Source: Vibrio cincinnatiensis (GTDB lineage Bacteria > Pseudomonadota > Gammaproteobacteria > Enterobacterales > Vibrionaceae). Taken from it: 64,000 bases of DNA. Shown here piece after piece: positions 29,096 to 39,283 of the stretch. A model generated the notes under the pieces. That model searched no databases. It was not told where the DNA came from and saw nothing but the letters and a program-made list of their open reading frames with translations. Position 1 is the first letter of the stretch; the number at the start of each line of letters is the position of its first letter. Location of the stretch: the NCBI RefSeq assembly GCF_022113815.1, contig NZ_SGOM01000002.1, positions 186,001 through 250,000 of the forward strand, in the 5' to 3' direction. The position numbers were made by a program, and so were the translations under genes.

Positions 29096-30741
29096 TGATC
29101 ACATTGTTGCAATTCCGACGCTTTCCTTGGCTCATGCTATTACTTAGCACGTTGAGCCTTTCTGCTCATGCTTCAACCTTATCCGCTACGGTTAGCAAAA
29201 ATAAAGTGGTAAAAAATGAGGTGTTTCAACTGCGAATTATCAGTGATCGTCCCTCCAAACCGGATGCGATTGATTTTCACACACTGGAAAACGATTTTTT
29301 TACCAGCCGCCCAAGTTTTGCTTCTTCAGTCAATATCGTAAATGGAGAGCGCAGTCAGCGCAGTGAATGGACTCTTTCGCTCGCAGCCAATCGACTGGGA
29401 ATTATAACAATTCCAAGCTTTGAGCTGGATGGCCAAAAAACTCAACCGATTGCTATTCAGGTCACCGCTGATGAGCAAGCACCCAATACCGAACAACTGA
29501 TTGAAATGCACAGCACCCTGTCCCGGAATACCCTTTACCCACAAGAAAGTACCCAACTGCATATCCGATTGCTTATCAAAACCGATGTGCGCCGGCTACA
29601 AAACCCTCAACTGACGCCACCCTCGGTTGAGGGAATGACACTCACTCCTGTAAGTGAAGCCAAGCAATACCAAACGGTGATAGATGGGGTGGAAGTGACG
29701 GTGTTAGAACAAGACTTTCGCCTCACAGCAGAAAAAGCGGGGCAATTTCACTTAACAGAAGCTAAGTTTCAAGGTTCGTTAATCTACAATCATCGCTATG
29801 ATAACGGAACTCGAATTATTCCTTTTACAACCACCCCAAAAACCTATTCGATTACAGTTGAAGACAAACCCACTGACTATCAAGGAGCTTGGCTCCCTAC
29901 GTCTCAATTAACATTAACGGAACAGTGGCAAGACAGCCAAGGTTCACCTATTACTCATTCGCCTTATTCCATTAAAGTGGGTGAAGCCATCAGTCGGGAA
30001 ATTACACTACAAGTAGCGGGATTAAGCCCAGAGCAGCTGCCTAAATTAACCCTCTCTTATCCAGAAGCCATCCGTGTATATGAAGAAAAACCACAAATAA
30101 CCACCCAAGATAATGGGGAGACGGTGATGACGGTCAAACACGTCTTAATTCCACGTCGCAGCGGAGAAGTTTCATTACCCAAAATGAGTCTCAATTGGTG
30201 GAATACCAAAACAAAACAGCAGCAAGTTTCCCAAACGTCCGATTTAACGTTAATTATTGCCGAGAATGAAAACGAAGAAGCTACGCCTTTAGCTACGAAT
30301 GTAACCTCATCTTCGGCCCATTCTGTAGAAATCATCAAAGATGCGGGTTGGTGGCCTTACTTAACCCTATTTTTTGCTCTACTATGGCTAATCACCGCTC
30401 TCCTTGCATGGCGGCAACGAACCTCAGTCACAAGCGCAATAGATGAAAGCCGTACTACGCCACCACCATGCTCTCGATGGCAGCAATTACAACACGCATT
30501 AGAGCAGCAAGATGGTATTGCAATCAGCCACGCGGTAAAAATATGGATGGAGACCTTAGATCTAAATCAAGACGAGAGAAGACAGCTTGAGCAAGCACTG
30601 AATCAATTCAATGCGCAACTTTATTCGGCGAATGTGCAAAGTAGCGCCAACCTTGATGAATTAAAACAATGGATTTCTCAGATTCACCAGCAACAATCCA
30701 AACGGCAGAATCAACGAAATCATCCCTTAGCTAAGCTATAA
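29095..30741 (+). CDS. BatD-like oxygen-tolerance protein
   Basis: The 548-residue secreted or membrane protein has a signal peptide (FPWLMLLLSTLSLSAHA), several beta-rich BatD repeats (for example GEAISREITLQVAGLSPEQLPKL) and one C-terminal membrane helix (YLTLFFALLWLITALLAW) with a short cytoplasmic tail. BatD is the last member of the aerotolerance cluster. The ATG at 29095 overlaps the previous stop (TAATG). A GTG at 29089 has better spacing from AGAAGG and is an equal alternative, adding two residues. Function beyond cluster membership is not established. Confidence 0.87.
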
Positions 30742-30778
30742 ACCCATACCGTAATGGGAATCAAATAAGGAAAAAATC

Positions 30779-31510
30779 ATGTCTACAGATCGTCAGCACA
30801 CTCTAATGCCCATGGCTTGGGTATTAGGTCTGAGTTTAGTCATCGGGCTAGGCATACTGGGGTTTTTCGTCCAAAAAACAGCCATGAAATTTAAAGAATA
30901 TGAACGTGTTGTGACCGTAAAAGGGTTATCAGAGCGCGAAGTCGCGGCTGATACGGTCATCTGGCCTATTCAATTTACTTTAGCCGATAATGATTTACCG
31001 ACACTCTTTACAACACTAGAGCAACAAAGCCAACGAGTGGTCGATTTTCTCGCTAAACAAGGGATTGAAAAAAGCGCAATTTCTTTCTCATCTCCCGCTG
31101 TTATTGATAAAAAAGCTCAACAATATGGTGGCGATACACAAGTAGAATTTCGTTATCTTGCCACACAAACCTTAACCGTCTATAGCAGTCAAGTTGAGCT
31201 TGTTCGGCAAGCAATTAGCCAACTTGGTCAATTAGGCAAACAAGGTATTGTGTTTAATCAAGACGGTTATAGTAACCGAGTCGAATACTTCTTCTCACGG
31301 TTAAATGATATCAAACCCGACATGATTGAAGAAGCCACCAAACAAGCTCGTGAAGTCGCTCTTAAGTTCGCTAAAGATTCACAAAGCCAACTGGGTAAAA
31401 TTAAACAAGCATCACAAGGACAATTTTCCATTGTCGATAGAGATAACAACACACCTTACATCAAAAAAATTCGGGTAGTCTCGACTGTAGAATACTACCT
31501 GTCAGATTGA
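30779..31510 (+). CDS. SIMPL-domain (DUF541) periplasmic protein
   Basis: The 243-residue protein has an N-terminal membrane anchor (MAWVLGLSLVIGLGILGFFV) and a SIMPL/DUF541 domain that starts VVTVKGLSEREVAADTVIWPIQF and ends RVVSTVEYYL. E. coli YggE belongs to this family and is linked to oxidative stress. A Shine-Dalgarno AAGGAAA precedes the start. It follows batD by 37 bp in the same direction and may be co-transcribed. Its end overlaps the convergent GGDEF gene by 16 bp. Confidence 0.88.
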   Translation: MSTDRQHTLMPMAWVLGLSLVIGLGILGFFVQKTAMKFKEYERVVTVKGLSEREVAADTVIWPIQFTLADNDLPTLFTTLEQQSQRVVDFLAKQGIEKSAISFSSPAVIDKKAQQYGGDTQVEFRYLATQTLTVYSSQVELVRQAISQLGQLGKQGIVFNQDGYSNRVEYFFSRLNDIKPDMIEEATKQAREVALKFAKDSQSQLGKIKQASQGQFSIVDRDNNTPYIKKIRVVSTVEYYLSD

Positions 31511-33654
31511 TGAGGCTTTGGTCGATGAGAAGTACCAAGGTTTTGTGTAATACCAAATACTCCGCCCACCACACGATTACGACCTTGGTGCTTCGCTTGA
31601 TAGAGCGCTTTATCTGCTTGAGCGTACATACGTTCAAATTGAATCTCGCTAGCAGGAAAGTTGGCAACACAATACCCGACTGAAATCGTTAACCATTGTG
31701 TATCAGGGCTTGCACAGTGTGGAATATTTTCCTGCTCAACGGCCGCGCGAATGCTTTCTGCCAATGCCTGAACCTTGTCAGCACTGTGCCCCACCAGAAG
31801 CAGTACAAATTCTTCCCCTCCGATTCGGCAAAACTGCTCTCCTTCTAACTGAGTATGTTGGCTTAAAATCTTGCCGATACGCATCAGCACGATATCGCCT
31901 TCTAAATGGCCGTAGTGGTTGTTAAATAAACCAAAGTGGTCAATATCCAGTAAAATAACGCCATAATCGATCGGTTGGGGGTCATACTGCTCACAAATCT
32001 GCTCCAGCAAATGCGTCAACATTCGCCGATTACCCAACCGTGTTAAAGGGTCCATTTTCGCTAATCGTTCCAATTTCTCATTCGCTTTTTGTAACTCTCG
32101 AGTGCGGTTGTAGATTTCTCGCTCAAGGTTCGCATTTAACTCGTTAATGGCCTGCTGCGCTTTCGCACGCATTAAAACTTCCGTCAGATTCGAGGCAAAC
32201 ATACGAATGACCTCTCTTAGCTGAGGCGTGAGAGAACAGCGCCGAATCAAATTATCGACAGAAATAAACGCAAGCGGCACATCGTTATCCGTTAACATCG
32301 TCATTGCCGTCCAGCCAAAACCCACAATATGACTGTCGTGATAAATAGGGGCCGATTCTTTAAACACCACTTCATTTGGGGATGCTTTGGCGAGTAATAC
32401 AATGTCATTATCCACTGTCGATGTACGAAAATACCCTTCATCAACAATATTACCCTGAATATCCGTTCCCCACGTTCCTTGTAGTGTCCGGCATGTTTCA
32501 TCGGTTAAGAACACCGCCATCCGGTCAATCCCCATCCGCTTAATAGCAAAAGCCACCGCGGTTTTACATACATCACTGACCGTTAAACAACGTGATAATT
32601 CAACCATACTGGCATGTAACATACGCATGTTTTGCTCTTGCCGCTTACGCAGGTAAATTTGGGCCAGTAAAGAGGCAAAGGATTCGAGCATCTGTTTTTG
32701 ATAGTCACCGATGGGTTGACGATGCAGAAAATTATCCATGGCTAACCAGCCGAATACCTCTTCCCCATCTCGAAGCAATAACATCCCATTCCAACCCTGC
32801 CCAACCACTTCGCCATCCGTGTAGAGAGGCGCATCTTCGATAATAACGAGTGTCGAATGCTCATCGGCAATCGCTTCAAGATATTGTGCTTCTAGTTGGT
32901 GTAAATCATATTGGCGATGATGTTCACTAATGGTCAGCCCTTGTTCATTCGTGCCATAAGTGCCATTAAAGCAACGTTTTTTCATATCCAATAAGAAAAA
33001 AGCCACTCGGTCAAACCCCAGTTTATCTCTTACGGCCTCAACCGAGGCTCGATGCAGGGAATCTAAGTCTTCTGGATTCGATAACGTAATCGCAAGCTGA
33101 TGAACCCGCTTCATATTGTCGATAAACTCTTCCCGTGAAGTGATTTCATCTCGATACTTGGCTTCTCGCCGATCACGAAGTTTAAACTCGGTTGCAGCAT
33201 CCGTTTCAGCCCGAATACACTGCCAACGCGCAGCCAGTAAGTGCAAGCTTTCTAGCTCTCCTGCCGCCATCATCTGAGCCACATGCGACTCCTCAACCCC
33301 TTCCAAGACAAGGTACAATCGCCGCCCATTGTGATTATCTAACGTCAATAAATAGGCTTCTTCCGCGATGACCTCTTGGTAATTCCATTGACAGGTATTG
33401 GTGGCAAAGGGAATCAGTGAATCTGATGAGTCAAATTGTGCAGCCCAAGTCCAAAAAGCATCAGGATACTGCGTTAACTCAAAAGGCTGACCAGATTTAA
33501 ATAAACATTCCGGCTGAGAAGCCGTACTGGGGGCATAAAAAACCACCATGGCCTGAGGCAAGAGCAGTTGTTGTAAAAAGGGAAACATGACATCGGTCAG
33601 CATGCGGTAGTTTCGACAAGCCGAAAGCGGTTTAGAGAGCGTTCGAGAAAGCAT
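31495..33654 (-). CDS. GAF-GAF-GGDEF diguanylate cyclase
   Basis: The 719-residue cytoplasmic protein has an unassigned N-terminal region (about 1-190), two GAF-like domains (about 190-340, GWLAMDNFLHR; about 355-510, AFISVDNLIRR), a short coiled coil (NELNANLEREIYNRTRELQKANEKLERL) and a C-terminal GGDEF domain. The active-site loop is CRIGGEEFVLLL, so cyclic-di-GMP synthesis is expected. No RxxD inhibitory site is seen five residues before it, suggesting weak product inhibition. The two GAF domains probably bind a small ligand. It ends inside the SIMPL gene. No membrane segment is present. Confidence 0.92.
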   Translation of the reverse strand: MLSRTLSKPLSACRNYRMLTDVMFPFLQQLLLPQAMVVFYAPSTASQPECLFKSGQPFELTQYPDAFWTWAAQFDSSDSLIPFATNTCQWNYQEVIAEEAYLLTLDNHNGRRLYLVLEGVEESHVAQMMAAGELESLHLLAARWQCIRAETDAATEFKLRDRREAKYRDEITSREEFIDNMKRVHQLAITLSNPEDLDSLHRASVEAVRDKLGFDRVAFFLLDMKKRCFNGTYGTNEQGLTISEHHRQYDLHQLEAQYLEAIADEHSTLVIIEDAPLYTDGEVVGQGWNGMLLLRDGEEVFGWLAMDNFLHRQPIGDYQKQMLESFASLLAQIYLRKRQEQNMRMLHASMVELSRCLTVSDVCKTAVAFAIKRMGIDRMAVFLTDETCRTLQGTWGTDIQGNIVDEGYFRTSTVDNDIVLLAKASPNEVVFKESAPIYHDSHIVGFGWTAMTMLTDNDVPLAFISVDNLIRRCSLTPQLREVIRMFASNLTEVLMRAKAQQAINELNANLEREIYNRTRELQKANEKLERLAKMDPLTRLGNRRMLTHLLEQICEQYDPQPIDYGVILLDIDHFGLFNNHYGHLEGDIVLMRIGKILSQHTQLEGEQFCRIGGEEFVLLLVGHSADKVQALAESIRAAVEQENIPHCASPDTQWLTISVGYCVANFPASEIQFERMYAQADKALYQAKHQGRNRVVGGVFGITQNLGTSHRPKPHQSDR

Positions 33655-33895
33655 AACAAGCGCCTAAATCCAATTATCTTAAATTAAAACTAGAGAATTC
33701 ATCTCAGCGACTCAATCGCTTCTCAAGCTCTCTGTTAACTGCGCCGCAAATCATACAAAAGGGTTTATTTATCTTAGAGCAAAGCAACATTTTTGAGAGG
33801 TTGTTTCCATTTTATCTCCGCTTCCTGCTTGATAAATTGACAAAAGTATCAATAGCGAGGCAAGCGATCATTTTCTCATGTAAGCCATACAAACA

Positions 33896-35239
33896 TTAAA
33901 CACGTTGAAATGGATAAATCGAACCTAATTTCATGAGCTGAGTTAATTCATCCAACGCCGTACGGTTTTCATTGAGTAATGAAGGATCCGCCAGATCAGC
34001 CTCCCCTAATCTATCTCGATAATGTTTCTTGACCCAATGAATGAGTAAACAATAAAGATGATCATTCAATAAAGCGTTAGGATTGGTTGCCTTAAGCTCT
34101 GATTGATTCAGAACGACCCGAAGCCGCAAACAAGCAGGGCCTCCGCCATTCGCCATACTTTCTCGTAAGTCAAAAACTTTCACCTCATTAATCGGCCCGC
34201 CACTGTCGACTAAGTGATTCAAATAAGCCCAAACTCTTACATTTTTCCGACACTCTTTTGGGACAATCATGAGCATTTTTCCATCTACTTTACTCAGGAG
34301 CTGGCTGTTGAACAGATAGGTGGAGACCGCGTCTTCAACAGACACGGCATTGTTGGGCACCGTAATGGGGCGAAATTCACATTCAAACAAGCTTAATTGA
34401 CGACGAATGTGCTCAAAGGCGCTCAATGGGTCAAGAAAAGCGTGCTGATGGTGGAAAAGCACAGGGCCATTGCTTACGGCAATCACATCGTTATGAAAAA
34501 CCCCTTGATCAATCACGTGAGGGTTTTGCTGAACAAAGACACAGTGTTCATCAGACAACTGATGTAAACGAGCAATCGCCTCACTTGCTTCACGAGTTTG
34601 ACGAGCAGGGAAACGCTTCGGTTCTAGACTTCTTCCCCATGCTTGTCGTCCGTAAACAAATACCTCAACACCCGCTTTTCCATGATCCGCACACAAACGA
34701 TTATGATTGGCCGCCCCTTCATCACCAAACTGCGCCAGCGAAGGTAAAGCAGCATGGTGAACAAAATAATCCGATGAAGGAAAGGTTGCTTGCAATGCTC
34801 GTCCTGTCGTTTCCGCCTCTATTGAACGATGATATTTATTATTCAGGTTCGCCACCGTAAAATGAACTTTATTGTCTCGTGTATCCGCAGAGGGAGAAAC
34901 GGTTGCCGCATTCGCAACCCACATGGAAGAGGCAGAAGTGACATTCGCTAAAAGGTATGGAGCTTTTTTTGCAACTTGGGACAGAATATGTTCATCACTG
35001 CCAGAAAACCCCAGTAAACACAAGCTGTTGATACATGGTCTTTCTTGTGGAGGAAGTAGCCCTTGCTTAAACCCCATATCAGCAAGGGCCTTCATTTTAT
35101 GCAGCCCTTGCAAAGCCGCAAGCTGAGGGTTAGCTAATGCATGCTTATTCGAAGTAGAAGCCATGTTACCTAACGATAACCCTGCATAATTATGAGTAAG
35201 CCCAACCAGGCCATCGAAATTGACTTCATAAGTAGGCAT
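33896..35239 (-). CDS. astB: N-succinylarginine dihydrolase
   Basis: The 447-residue cytosolic enzyme is step two of the arginine succinyltransferase pathway, releasing two ammonia and CO2 from succinylarginine. The N-terminus [21 protein letters not shown], the [12 protein letters not shown] segment, FVHHAALP and the C-terminal [12 protein letters not shown] are AstB hallmarks. Length equals E. coli AstB. Of two closely spaced ATGs, the second (35239) is favoured because AAAGGAG is too close to the first. None of astA, astC, astD or astE is adjacent, which is unusual. An ArgR-like box lies just upstream. Confidence 0.94.
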   Translation of the reverse strand: MPTYEVNFDGLVGLTHNYAGLSLGNMASTSNKHALANPQLAALQGLHKMKALADMGFKQGLLPPQERPCINSLCLLGFSGSDEHILSQVAKKAPYLLANVTSASSMWVANAATVSPSADTRDNKVHFTVANLNNKYHRSIEAETTGRALQATFPSSDYFVHHAALPSLAQFGDEGAANHNRLCADHGKAGVEVFVYGRQAWGRSLEPKRFPARQTREASEAIARLHQLSDEHCVFVQQNPHVIDQGVFHNDVIAVSNGPVLFHHQHAFLDPLSAFEHIRRQLSLFECEFRPITVPNNAVSVEDAVSTYLFNSQLLSKVDGKMLMIVPKECRKNVRVWAYLNHLVDSGGPINEVKVFDLRESMANGGGPACLRLRVVLNQSELKATNPNALLNDHLYCLLIHWVKKHYRDRLGEADLADPSLLNENRTALDELTQLMKLGSIYPFQRV

Positions 35240-35269
35240 AACCATCACTCCTTTAACTGCACTTCTATC

Positions 35270-35287
35270 CTTGAATTGAAATTCACA
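35270..35287. promoter_or_regulatory. ArgR-like operator (ARG box) upstream of astB
   Basis: TTGAATTGAAATTCACA carries both conserved halves, TGAAT and ATTCA, separated by 4 nt as in the ARG box. It lies about 33 bp upstream of astB. ArgR activates the ast operon in enterobacteria. A weaker second match (TGAATCATTATTT) lies near 35395. Confidence 0.45.
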
Positions 35288-35598
35288 TATGACATGAGAC
35301 TCATAAAAACAATTAACCATAAAAACATTAAAATGATTTTCATGAATTATTCACACTACGAAGAATACGATATTGAAATCATTCCATATTTTTGAATCAT
35401 TATTTTTTACAGTACGATCCCATCGGTATTAATATAAAAAATCATCAACGATAATGGTTTTTTTCATCAACTCGACGTCTCTTTATTCATCCTTAAATTA
35501 TGTGAATAGTAAAGTAACCTCGTAAAAAAACACAAATTCGTTAACAAAAAATAAACATATAAATGTCATACATACCTTTAGCCTAAGGAACCGAAAAG
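35288..35598. other. AT-rich intergenic region between astB and ydhR
   Basis: No gene is seen. Several A/T-rich palindromic stretches (TGAATTATTCA near 35342; TTGAATCATTATTT near 35394) may extend the ArgR-controlled region. A Shine-Dalgarno AAGGAA precedes ydhR. Confidence 0.4.
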
Positions 35599-35913
35599 AT
35601 GAAATTACTGCAAGTTGATTTTGATTTTACAGGCCCATTTGGTGAAGAAATGGCAACGGCTCTGGCCGAACTAGCCGAATCGATTAATCATGAACAAGGG
35701 TTTATTTGGAAAATTTGGACAGAAAACCAACAAGATAATGTTGCAGGTGGTATCTACCTGTTTGAAAATCAGCACAGTGCTGAGGCTTATTTAGAAATGC
35801 ACTCTGCACGGCTTTCAGCCATGGGCATCACCAATATTCGGGGTATTATTTTTGATGTAAACCTCCCTCTTAGCCAAATAAATCAAGCCCCTATCTGCAA
35901 ATCAATGCCTTAA
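35599..35913 (+). CDS. ydhR: YdhR-family putative monooxygenase (dimeric alpha/beta barrel)
   Basis: The 104-residue protein matches E. coli YdhR over its whole length: LLQVDFDFTGPFGEEM, LAESINHEQGFIWKIWTEN, AGGIYLFENQHSAEAYLEMHSARL and FDVNLPLSQINQA. The family has a ferredoxin-like dimeric barrel similar to small cofactor-free monooxygenases. The substrate is unknown, with aromatic compounds suggested. It is cytosolic. It appears monocistronic, about 235 bp before the nupC leader region and divergent from astB. Confidence 0.88.
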   Translation: MKLLQVDFDFTGPFGEEMATALAELAESINHEQGFIWKIWTENQQDNVAGGIYLFENQHSAEAYLEMHSARLSAMGITNIRGIIFDVNLPLSQINQAPICKSMP

Positions 35914-36008
35914 CGCACCAGTTCTCACTTTATATCACCTAGACATGGCAATCTTTTCTATTGCTATGTCTTTTCATCGGCGTAGCAAAGATAACAATCA
36001 TGAATAAA

Positions 36009-36024
36009 TGTGATGAAAATCACC
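36009..36024. promoter_or_regulatory. CRP-like site upstream of nupC
   Basis: TGTGATGAAAATCACC matches the CRP consensus TGTGA-N6-TCACA at 9 of 10 core positions. It sits about 140 bp before the coupled leader ORF, in front of a nucleoside transporter gene. Known nupC genes are CRP/CytR controlled. Confidence 0.6.
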
Positions 36025-36072
36025 TTCCATACCGTTATACTCCGCGCTCGGTGTGCCTTTAAACTCACCAAT

Positions 36073-36135
36073 ACAAGCTGTCATATGGAAGTGTGAATGA
36101 CCCGAGGATGGGACCGGCCCACAAACTTTGCTTGT
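36073..36135 (+). promoter_or_regulatory. Possible three-way-junction RNA in the nupC leader
   Basis: ACAAGC (36073-36078) can pair with GCTTGT (36130-36135) and encloses two hairpins (GTCAT/ATGAC, 36080-36101; TGGG/CCCA, 36109-36121). The closing strand ends 1 nt before the Shine-Dalgarno of the leader ORF, so folding could affect translation. The purine-riboswitch core sequence is not present. Stems are short, so this is tentative. Confidence 0.3.
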
Positions 36136-36148
36136 AAAGGTGCTCTCT

Positions 36149-36280
36149 ATGAACCGATTATTTCTGCCATCAAGGCAACCGTCTCAACCTCTCGAGGTGA
36201 GTCACTGTTCGTGGTCTGTTCTGCTCCCTTACCAGCGCTCCATCCACCTCTTTCATGAATACATCACAAAACCATTATGA
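36149..36280 (+). CDS. 43-residue leader ORF translationally coupled to nupC
   Basis: The ORF starts MNRLFLPSRQPSQPLE and ends HEYITKPL. AAGGTG lies 6 nt before its ATG, and its TGA overlaps the ATG of nupC (ATGA). The nupC start itself has no Shine-Dalgarno (the preceding bases are ACATCACAAAACCATT), so ribosomes finishing this ORF probably start nupC. I recognise no family. It could be a real peptide or only a translation-coupling device. Confidence 0.5.
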   Translation: MNRLFLPSRQPSQPLEVSHCSWSVLLPYQRSIHLFHEYITKPL

Positions 36281-37485
36281 CGATTATTTTTAGCCTGATG
36301 GGTATGACCGTTCTGCTTGCTTTAGCCTATTTACTTTCTGAACAGCGCCATATCATTAACTGGAAAACCGTTTTACGCGCTTTATTTCTGCAGGTCGGAT
36401 TTGCTGCACTGGTCCTTTATTTACCTTGGGGGCAAGCCGCTCTAGGTGCATTAAGCCAAGGGGTTGCCAGTTTACTTGGATTCGCCGATGTGGGAATTGC
36501 CTTTCTATTTGGTGACTTAGCTAACCATGATTTTATTTTTGCCATACGCGTGTTACCAATCATCATCTTTTTTAGTGCCATCATTTCCGCTCTTTATTAC
36601 TTAGGTATCATGCAGAAAGTGATCGCTATCTTAGGCGGAGCAATTCAACGCTTCTTAGGGACAAGCAAAGCGGAATCTTTAGTTGCAACGGGAAATATTT
36701 TCTTATCGCAAGGAGAATCCCCTCTTTTGGTTCGTCCATTTTTGCCTCATCTCACTCGCTCCGAACTTTTTGCGGTCATGACCGGTGGTATGGCATCAGT
36801 TGCGGGAAGTGTCTTAGGCGGTTATGCCGGATTAGGGATTGAGCTTAAATACCTGATTGCCGCAAGTTTTATGGCGGCCCCCGGTAGTTTATTGATGGCC
36901 AAAATTATTGTCCCTGAAAGTAAAGTCCCTTGCGATCAAGAGAAGATTCATATTGAAACCAGTGAACAAAGCAACGTCATTGATGCACTGGCAAGCGGAG
37001 CCATGAATGGAATGAAAGTGGCCGTCGCGGTCGGTACGATGCTGATTGCTTTTGTCAGTGTGATAGCGATGCTGAATACCGGATTAGAAAACTTTGCCCA
37101 CCTTTTTGGGCTACAAGAGATCACCTTACAGCTATTGCTGGGCTACCTATTTGCACCTTTAGCTTGGATATTGGGTATTCCAACCCATGAAATGGTACAA
37201 GCCGGAGCATACATCGGTCAGAAAGTAGTCATGAATGAATTTGTCGCTTTTATCGACTTTATTCAGCATAAAGATGCATTATCGGACTACAGCCAAGTGG
37301 TGATTACTTTTGCGCTTTGCGGATTTGCTAATATCGGCTCTATCGCAATTCAACTCGGTTCGATTGGCGTCATGGCCCCAGAGCGCCGTGCTGAAGTAGC
37401 AAATTTAGGAATCAAAGCAGTCATTGCTGGTACCTTAGCCAACTTGATGAGCGCTTGTCTAGCCGGGCTTTTTATCTCTTTATAA
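36277..37485 (+). CDS. Concentrative nucleoside transporter, NupC family
   Basis: The 402-residue inner-membrane permease has about ten helices and imports nucleosides with H+ or Na+. Family motifs are visible: FRVLPIIIFF-like IRVLPIIIFFSAIISALYYLG, the substrate-binding LSQGESPLLVRPFL, MTGGMASVAGSVLGGYAG and ALCGFANIGSIAIQLG. Its length matches NupC (about 400). The start overlaps the leader ORF stop. A CRP-like site upstream suggests use of nucleosides as a carbon source. A bidirectional terminator follows. Confidence 0.93.
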   Translation: MTIIFSLMGMTVLLALAYLLSEQRHIINWKTVLRALFLQVGFAALVLYLPWGQAALGALSQGVASLLGFADVGIAFLFGDLANHDFIFAIRVLPIIIFFSAIISALYYLGIMQKVIAILGGAIQRFLGTSKAESLVATGNIFLSQGESPLLVRPFLPHLTRSELFAVMTGGMASVAGSVLGGYAGLGIELKYLIAASFMAAPGSLLMAKIIVPESKVPCDQEKIHIETSEQSNVIDALASGAMNGMKVAVAVGTMLIAFVSVIAMLNTGLENFAHLFGLQEITLQLLLGYLFAPLAWILGIPTHEMVQAGAYIGQKVVMNEFVAFIDFIQHKDALSDYSQVVITFALCGFANIGSIAIQLGSIGVMAPERRAEVANLGIKAVIAGTLANLMSACLAGLFISL

Positions 37486-37500
37486 TTCTCTCGATAAAGA

Positions 37501-37540
37501 AAAAACCGCACTCGTGTTTTATCACACGAATGCGGTTTTT
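37501..37540. terminator. Bidirectional terminator between nupC and the RhlE-type helicase
   Basis: AAAAACCGCACTCGTG (37501-37516) pairs with the complementary run at 37525-37540 with one mismatch, flanked by A-rich and T-rich runs, so it works on both strands between convergent genes. Confidence 0.8.
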
Positions 37541-37563
37541 CTACATGGATTCAACCTGAAAAG

Positions 37564-38922
37564 TTAGCTCGTTGGCTGCGCTTTTCTATGACTTGACGTT
37601 CTGCTTGGCGTTCTTGCACCAGAAGGCTTTTGATGAGGATTCCCTCGCCCAGCCACTCGCTTTGTCGAGCCAGTTCGTTTCGCCTGCCCTTGCGGATTGT
37701 TTTCAGATTTCGTTCCCACAACAGCTTTAGATTTTTTCGGTTTTTTCGGCTTAATGGGACGTGTATCTAACTTAGATTCAGGCAAAGCATTCATCGGTTC
37801 AAAACCGGCTAGAGTAATACGCGGCAGTAACGTTTGAATTAAACGCTCAATCGCAAACAACTCTGGCACTTCAACCGCACAAACCAGTGAAATCGCCTTC
37901 CCGACTTCACCCGCTCGACCCGTTCGCCCAATACGATGCACATAATCCTCTGCCACTTTAGGCAGTTCAAAGTTCACCACTTGTGGCAACTGAGGAATAT
38001 CTATTCCACGAGCAGCGATATCCGTCGCAACTAATACTCGCACTTCGCCAGATTTAAAGTTGGCCAACGCTTTGGTGCGCGCTCCTTGGCTTTTATTTCC
38101 ATGAATCGCTGCAGCCGTGATCCCTTGTTCAGTCAGGTAAGTCGCAAGGCGATTTGCGCCATGTTTTGTGCGCATAAACACCAGAACCTGCTGCCAATTA
38201 CCGTCGTTAACTAATTTAACCAACATCGGTGCTTTCTTTTTCACATCCGCAGGATAAATGCATTGTTCAACGGTTCTCGCCGTAGAGTTGGCTGGGCTAA
38301 CTGAAATTTCTACCGGCTGGTTAACCAACCCTTTTGCTAACTCACGAATGTCATCAGAAAAGGTGGCTGAAAATAATAAGTTCTGCCGTTTTTCTGGCAA
38401 TAATTGCAATATTTTTCGAATATCACGAATAAAACCCATATCCAACATACGGTCAGCTTCATCCAGAACCAGCACTTCTAACTGATCAAATTTCACTGCA
38501 TTTTGATTATACAGATCCATCAAACGTCCCGGCGTTGCTACCAGTACATCAGCCCCTTTGCGTAAACGCAACATTTGCGGATTAATCTTCACACCACCAA
38601 ATACGACAGCGCTGGTCAGGGGTAAATGACGCCCATAAATAAAGACATTTTCTTGGATTTGCGCTGCCAATTCACGGGTGGGTGTTAAAATTAATGCACG
38701 AACTTGATTGCCACGAACCCGTGGCCCTTTTGATAAACGCTCAAGAATCGGTAATGTAAAGCCTGCCGTTTTACCTGTCCCGGTCTGAGCTGCCGCCATA
38801 ACATCATTACCTTCTAATACCGCAGGAATAGCCTGCAGCTGGATAGGAGAAGGTGTATCGTATCCTTTCTCTTGAATTGCTTTAAGGATTGGCGCAGAAA
38901 GACCAAGCGAGGTAAAACCCAT
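37564..38922 (-). CDS. rhlE: DEAD-box RNA helicase, RhlE-like
   Basis: The 452-residue cytosolic helicase has all DEAD-box motifs in order: Q motif ([14 protein letters not shown]), I (AAQTGTGKT), Ia (PTRELAAQ), II ([13 protein letters not shown]), III (SAT), V ([11 protein letters not shown]) and VI ([10 protein letters not shown]). The basic C-terminal tail (rich in K, P and S, from about residue 385) is typical of RhlE and aids RNA binding. Such helicases help ribosome assembly or RNA decay, often in the cold. It is convergent with nupC and has a separate upstream region of about 160 bp. RhlE is the best family match, though several paralogues exist in Vibrio. Confidence 0.85.
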   Translation of the reverse strand: MGFTSLGLSAPILKAIQEKGYDTPSPIQLQAIPAVLEGNDVMAAAQTGTGKTAGFTLPILERLSKGPRVRGNQVRALILTPTRELAAQIQENVFIYGRHLPLTSAVVFGGVKINPQMLRLRKGADVLVATPGRLMDLYNQNAVKFDQLEVLVLDEADRMLDMGFIRDIRKILQLLPEKRQNLLFSATFSDDIRELAKGLVNQPVEISVSPANSTARTVEQCIYPADVKKKAPMLVKLVNDGNWQQVLVFMRTKHGANRLATYLTEQGITAAAIHGNKSQGARTKALANFKSGEVRVLVATDIAARGIDIPQLPQVVNFELPKVAEDYVHRIGRTGRAGEVGKAISLVCAVEVPELFAIERLIQTLLPRITLAGFEPMNALPESKLDTRPIKPKKPKKSKAVVGTKSENNPQGQAKRTGSTKRVAGRGNPHQKPSGARTPSRTSSHRKAQPTS

Positions 38923-39085
38923 ATATGATTCTCAATAGTAATAGATAAACGACGTAGCATGACTACGCAAAGTGGGCCATTTTGAGGCCTTTGTGATCAG
39001 GGAGCAACCGTTAATTGTCAATCGACCCAAACTACTGGGTGTCGCAAAGAAGAGGCGGTGACTGAATCACGTAAAAAGAGTAGAA

Positions 39086-39283
39086 CTAGTCAACAGAGAA
39101 ATGTCCAATTAAATGGTTATTTTCATTTTTGATTTCTCCTTTGCGTGTCTGCTCACAATAAGTAAAACGCACAGAGGTATCGACATGAGCCTTAACTAAA
39201 ACATGCCGAGTCAATATATCGCTATTTAATTGATGGATATCCGAACTCCAACAATGTTGATTCACAAAGAAATTAACAATCAT
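39086..39283 (-). CDS. Possible small protein downstream of cspA (65 residues)
   Basis: The frame encodes MIVNFFVNQHCWSSD... with no recognised domain and no clear Shine-Dalgarno. Its ATG overlaps the stop of the 31-residue ORF at 39280-39375 (ATGA), which would allow coupled translation. It may be a real small gene or chance; no homology can be judged by eye. Confidence 0.25.
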   Translation of the reverse strand: MIVNFFVNQHCWSSDIHQLNSDILTRHVLVKAHVDTSVRFTYCEQTRKGEIKNENNHLIGHFSVD

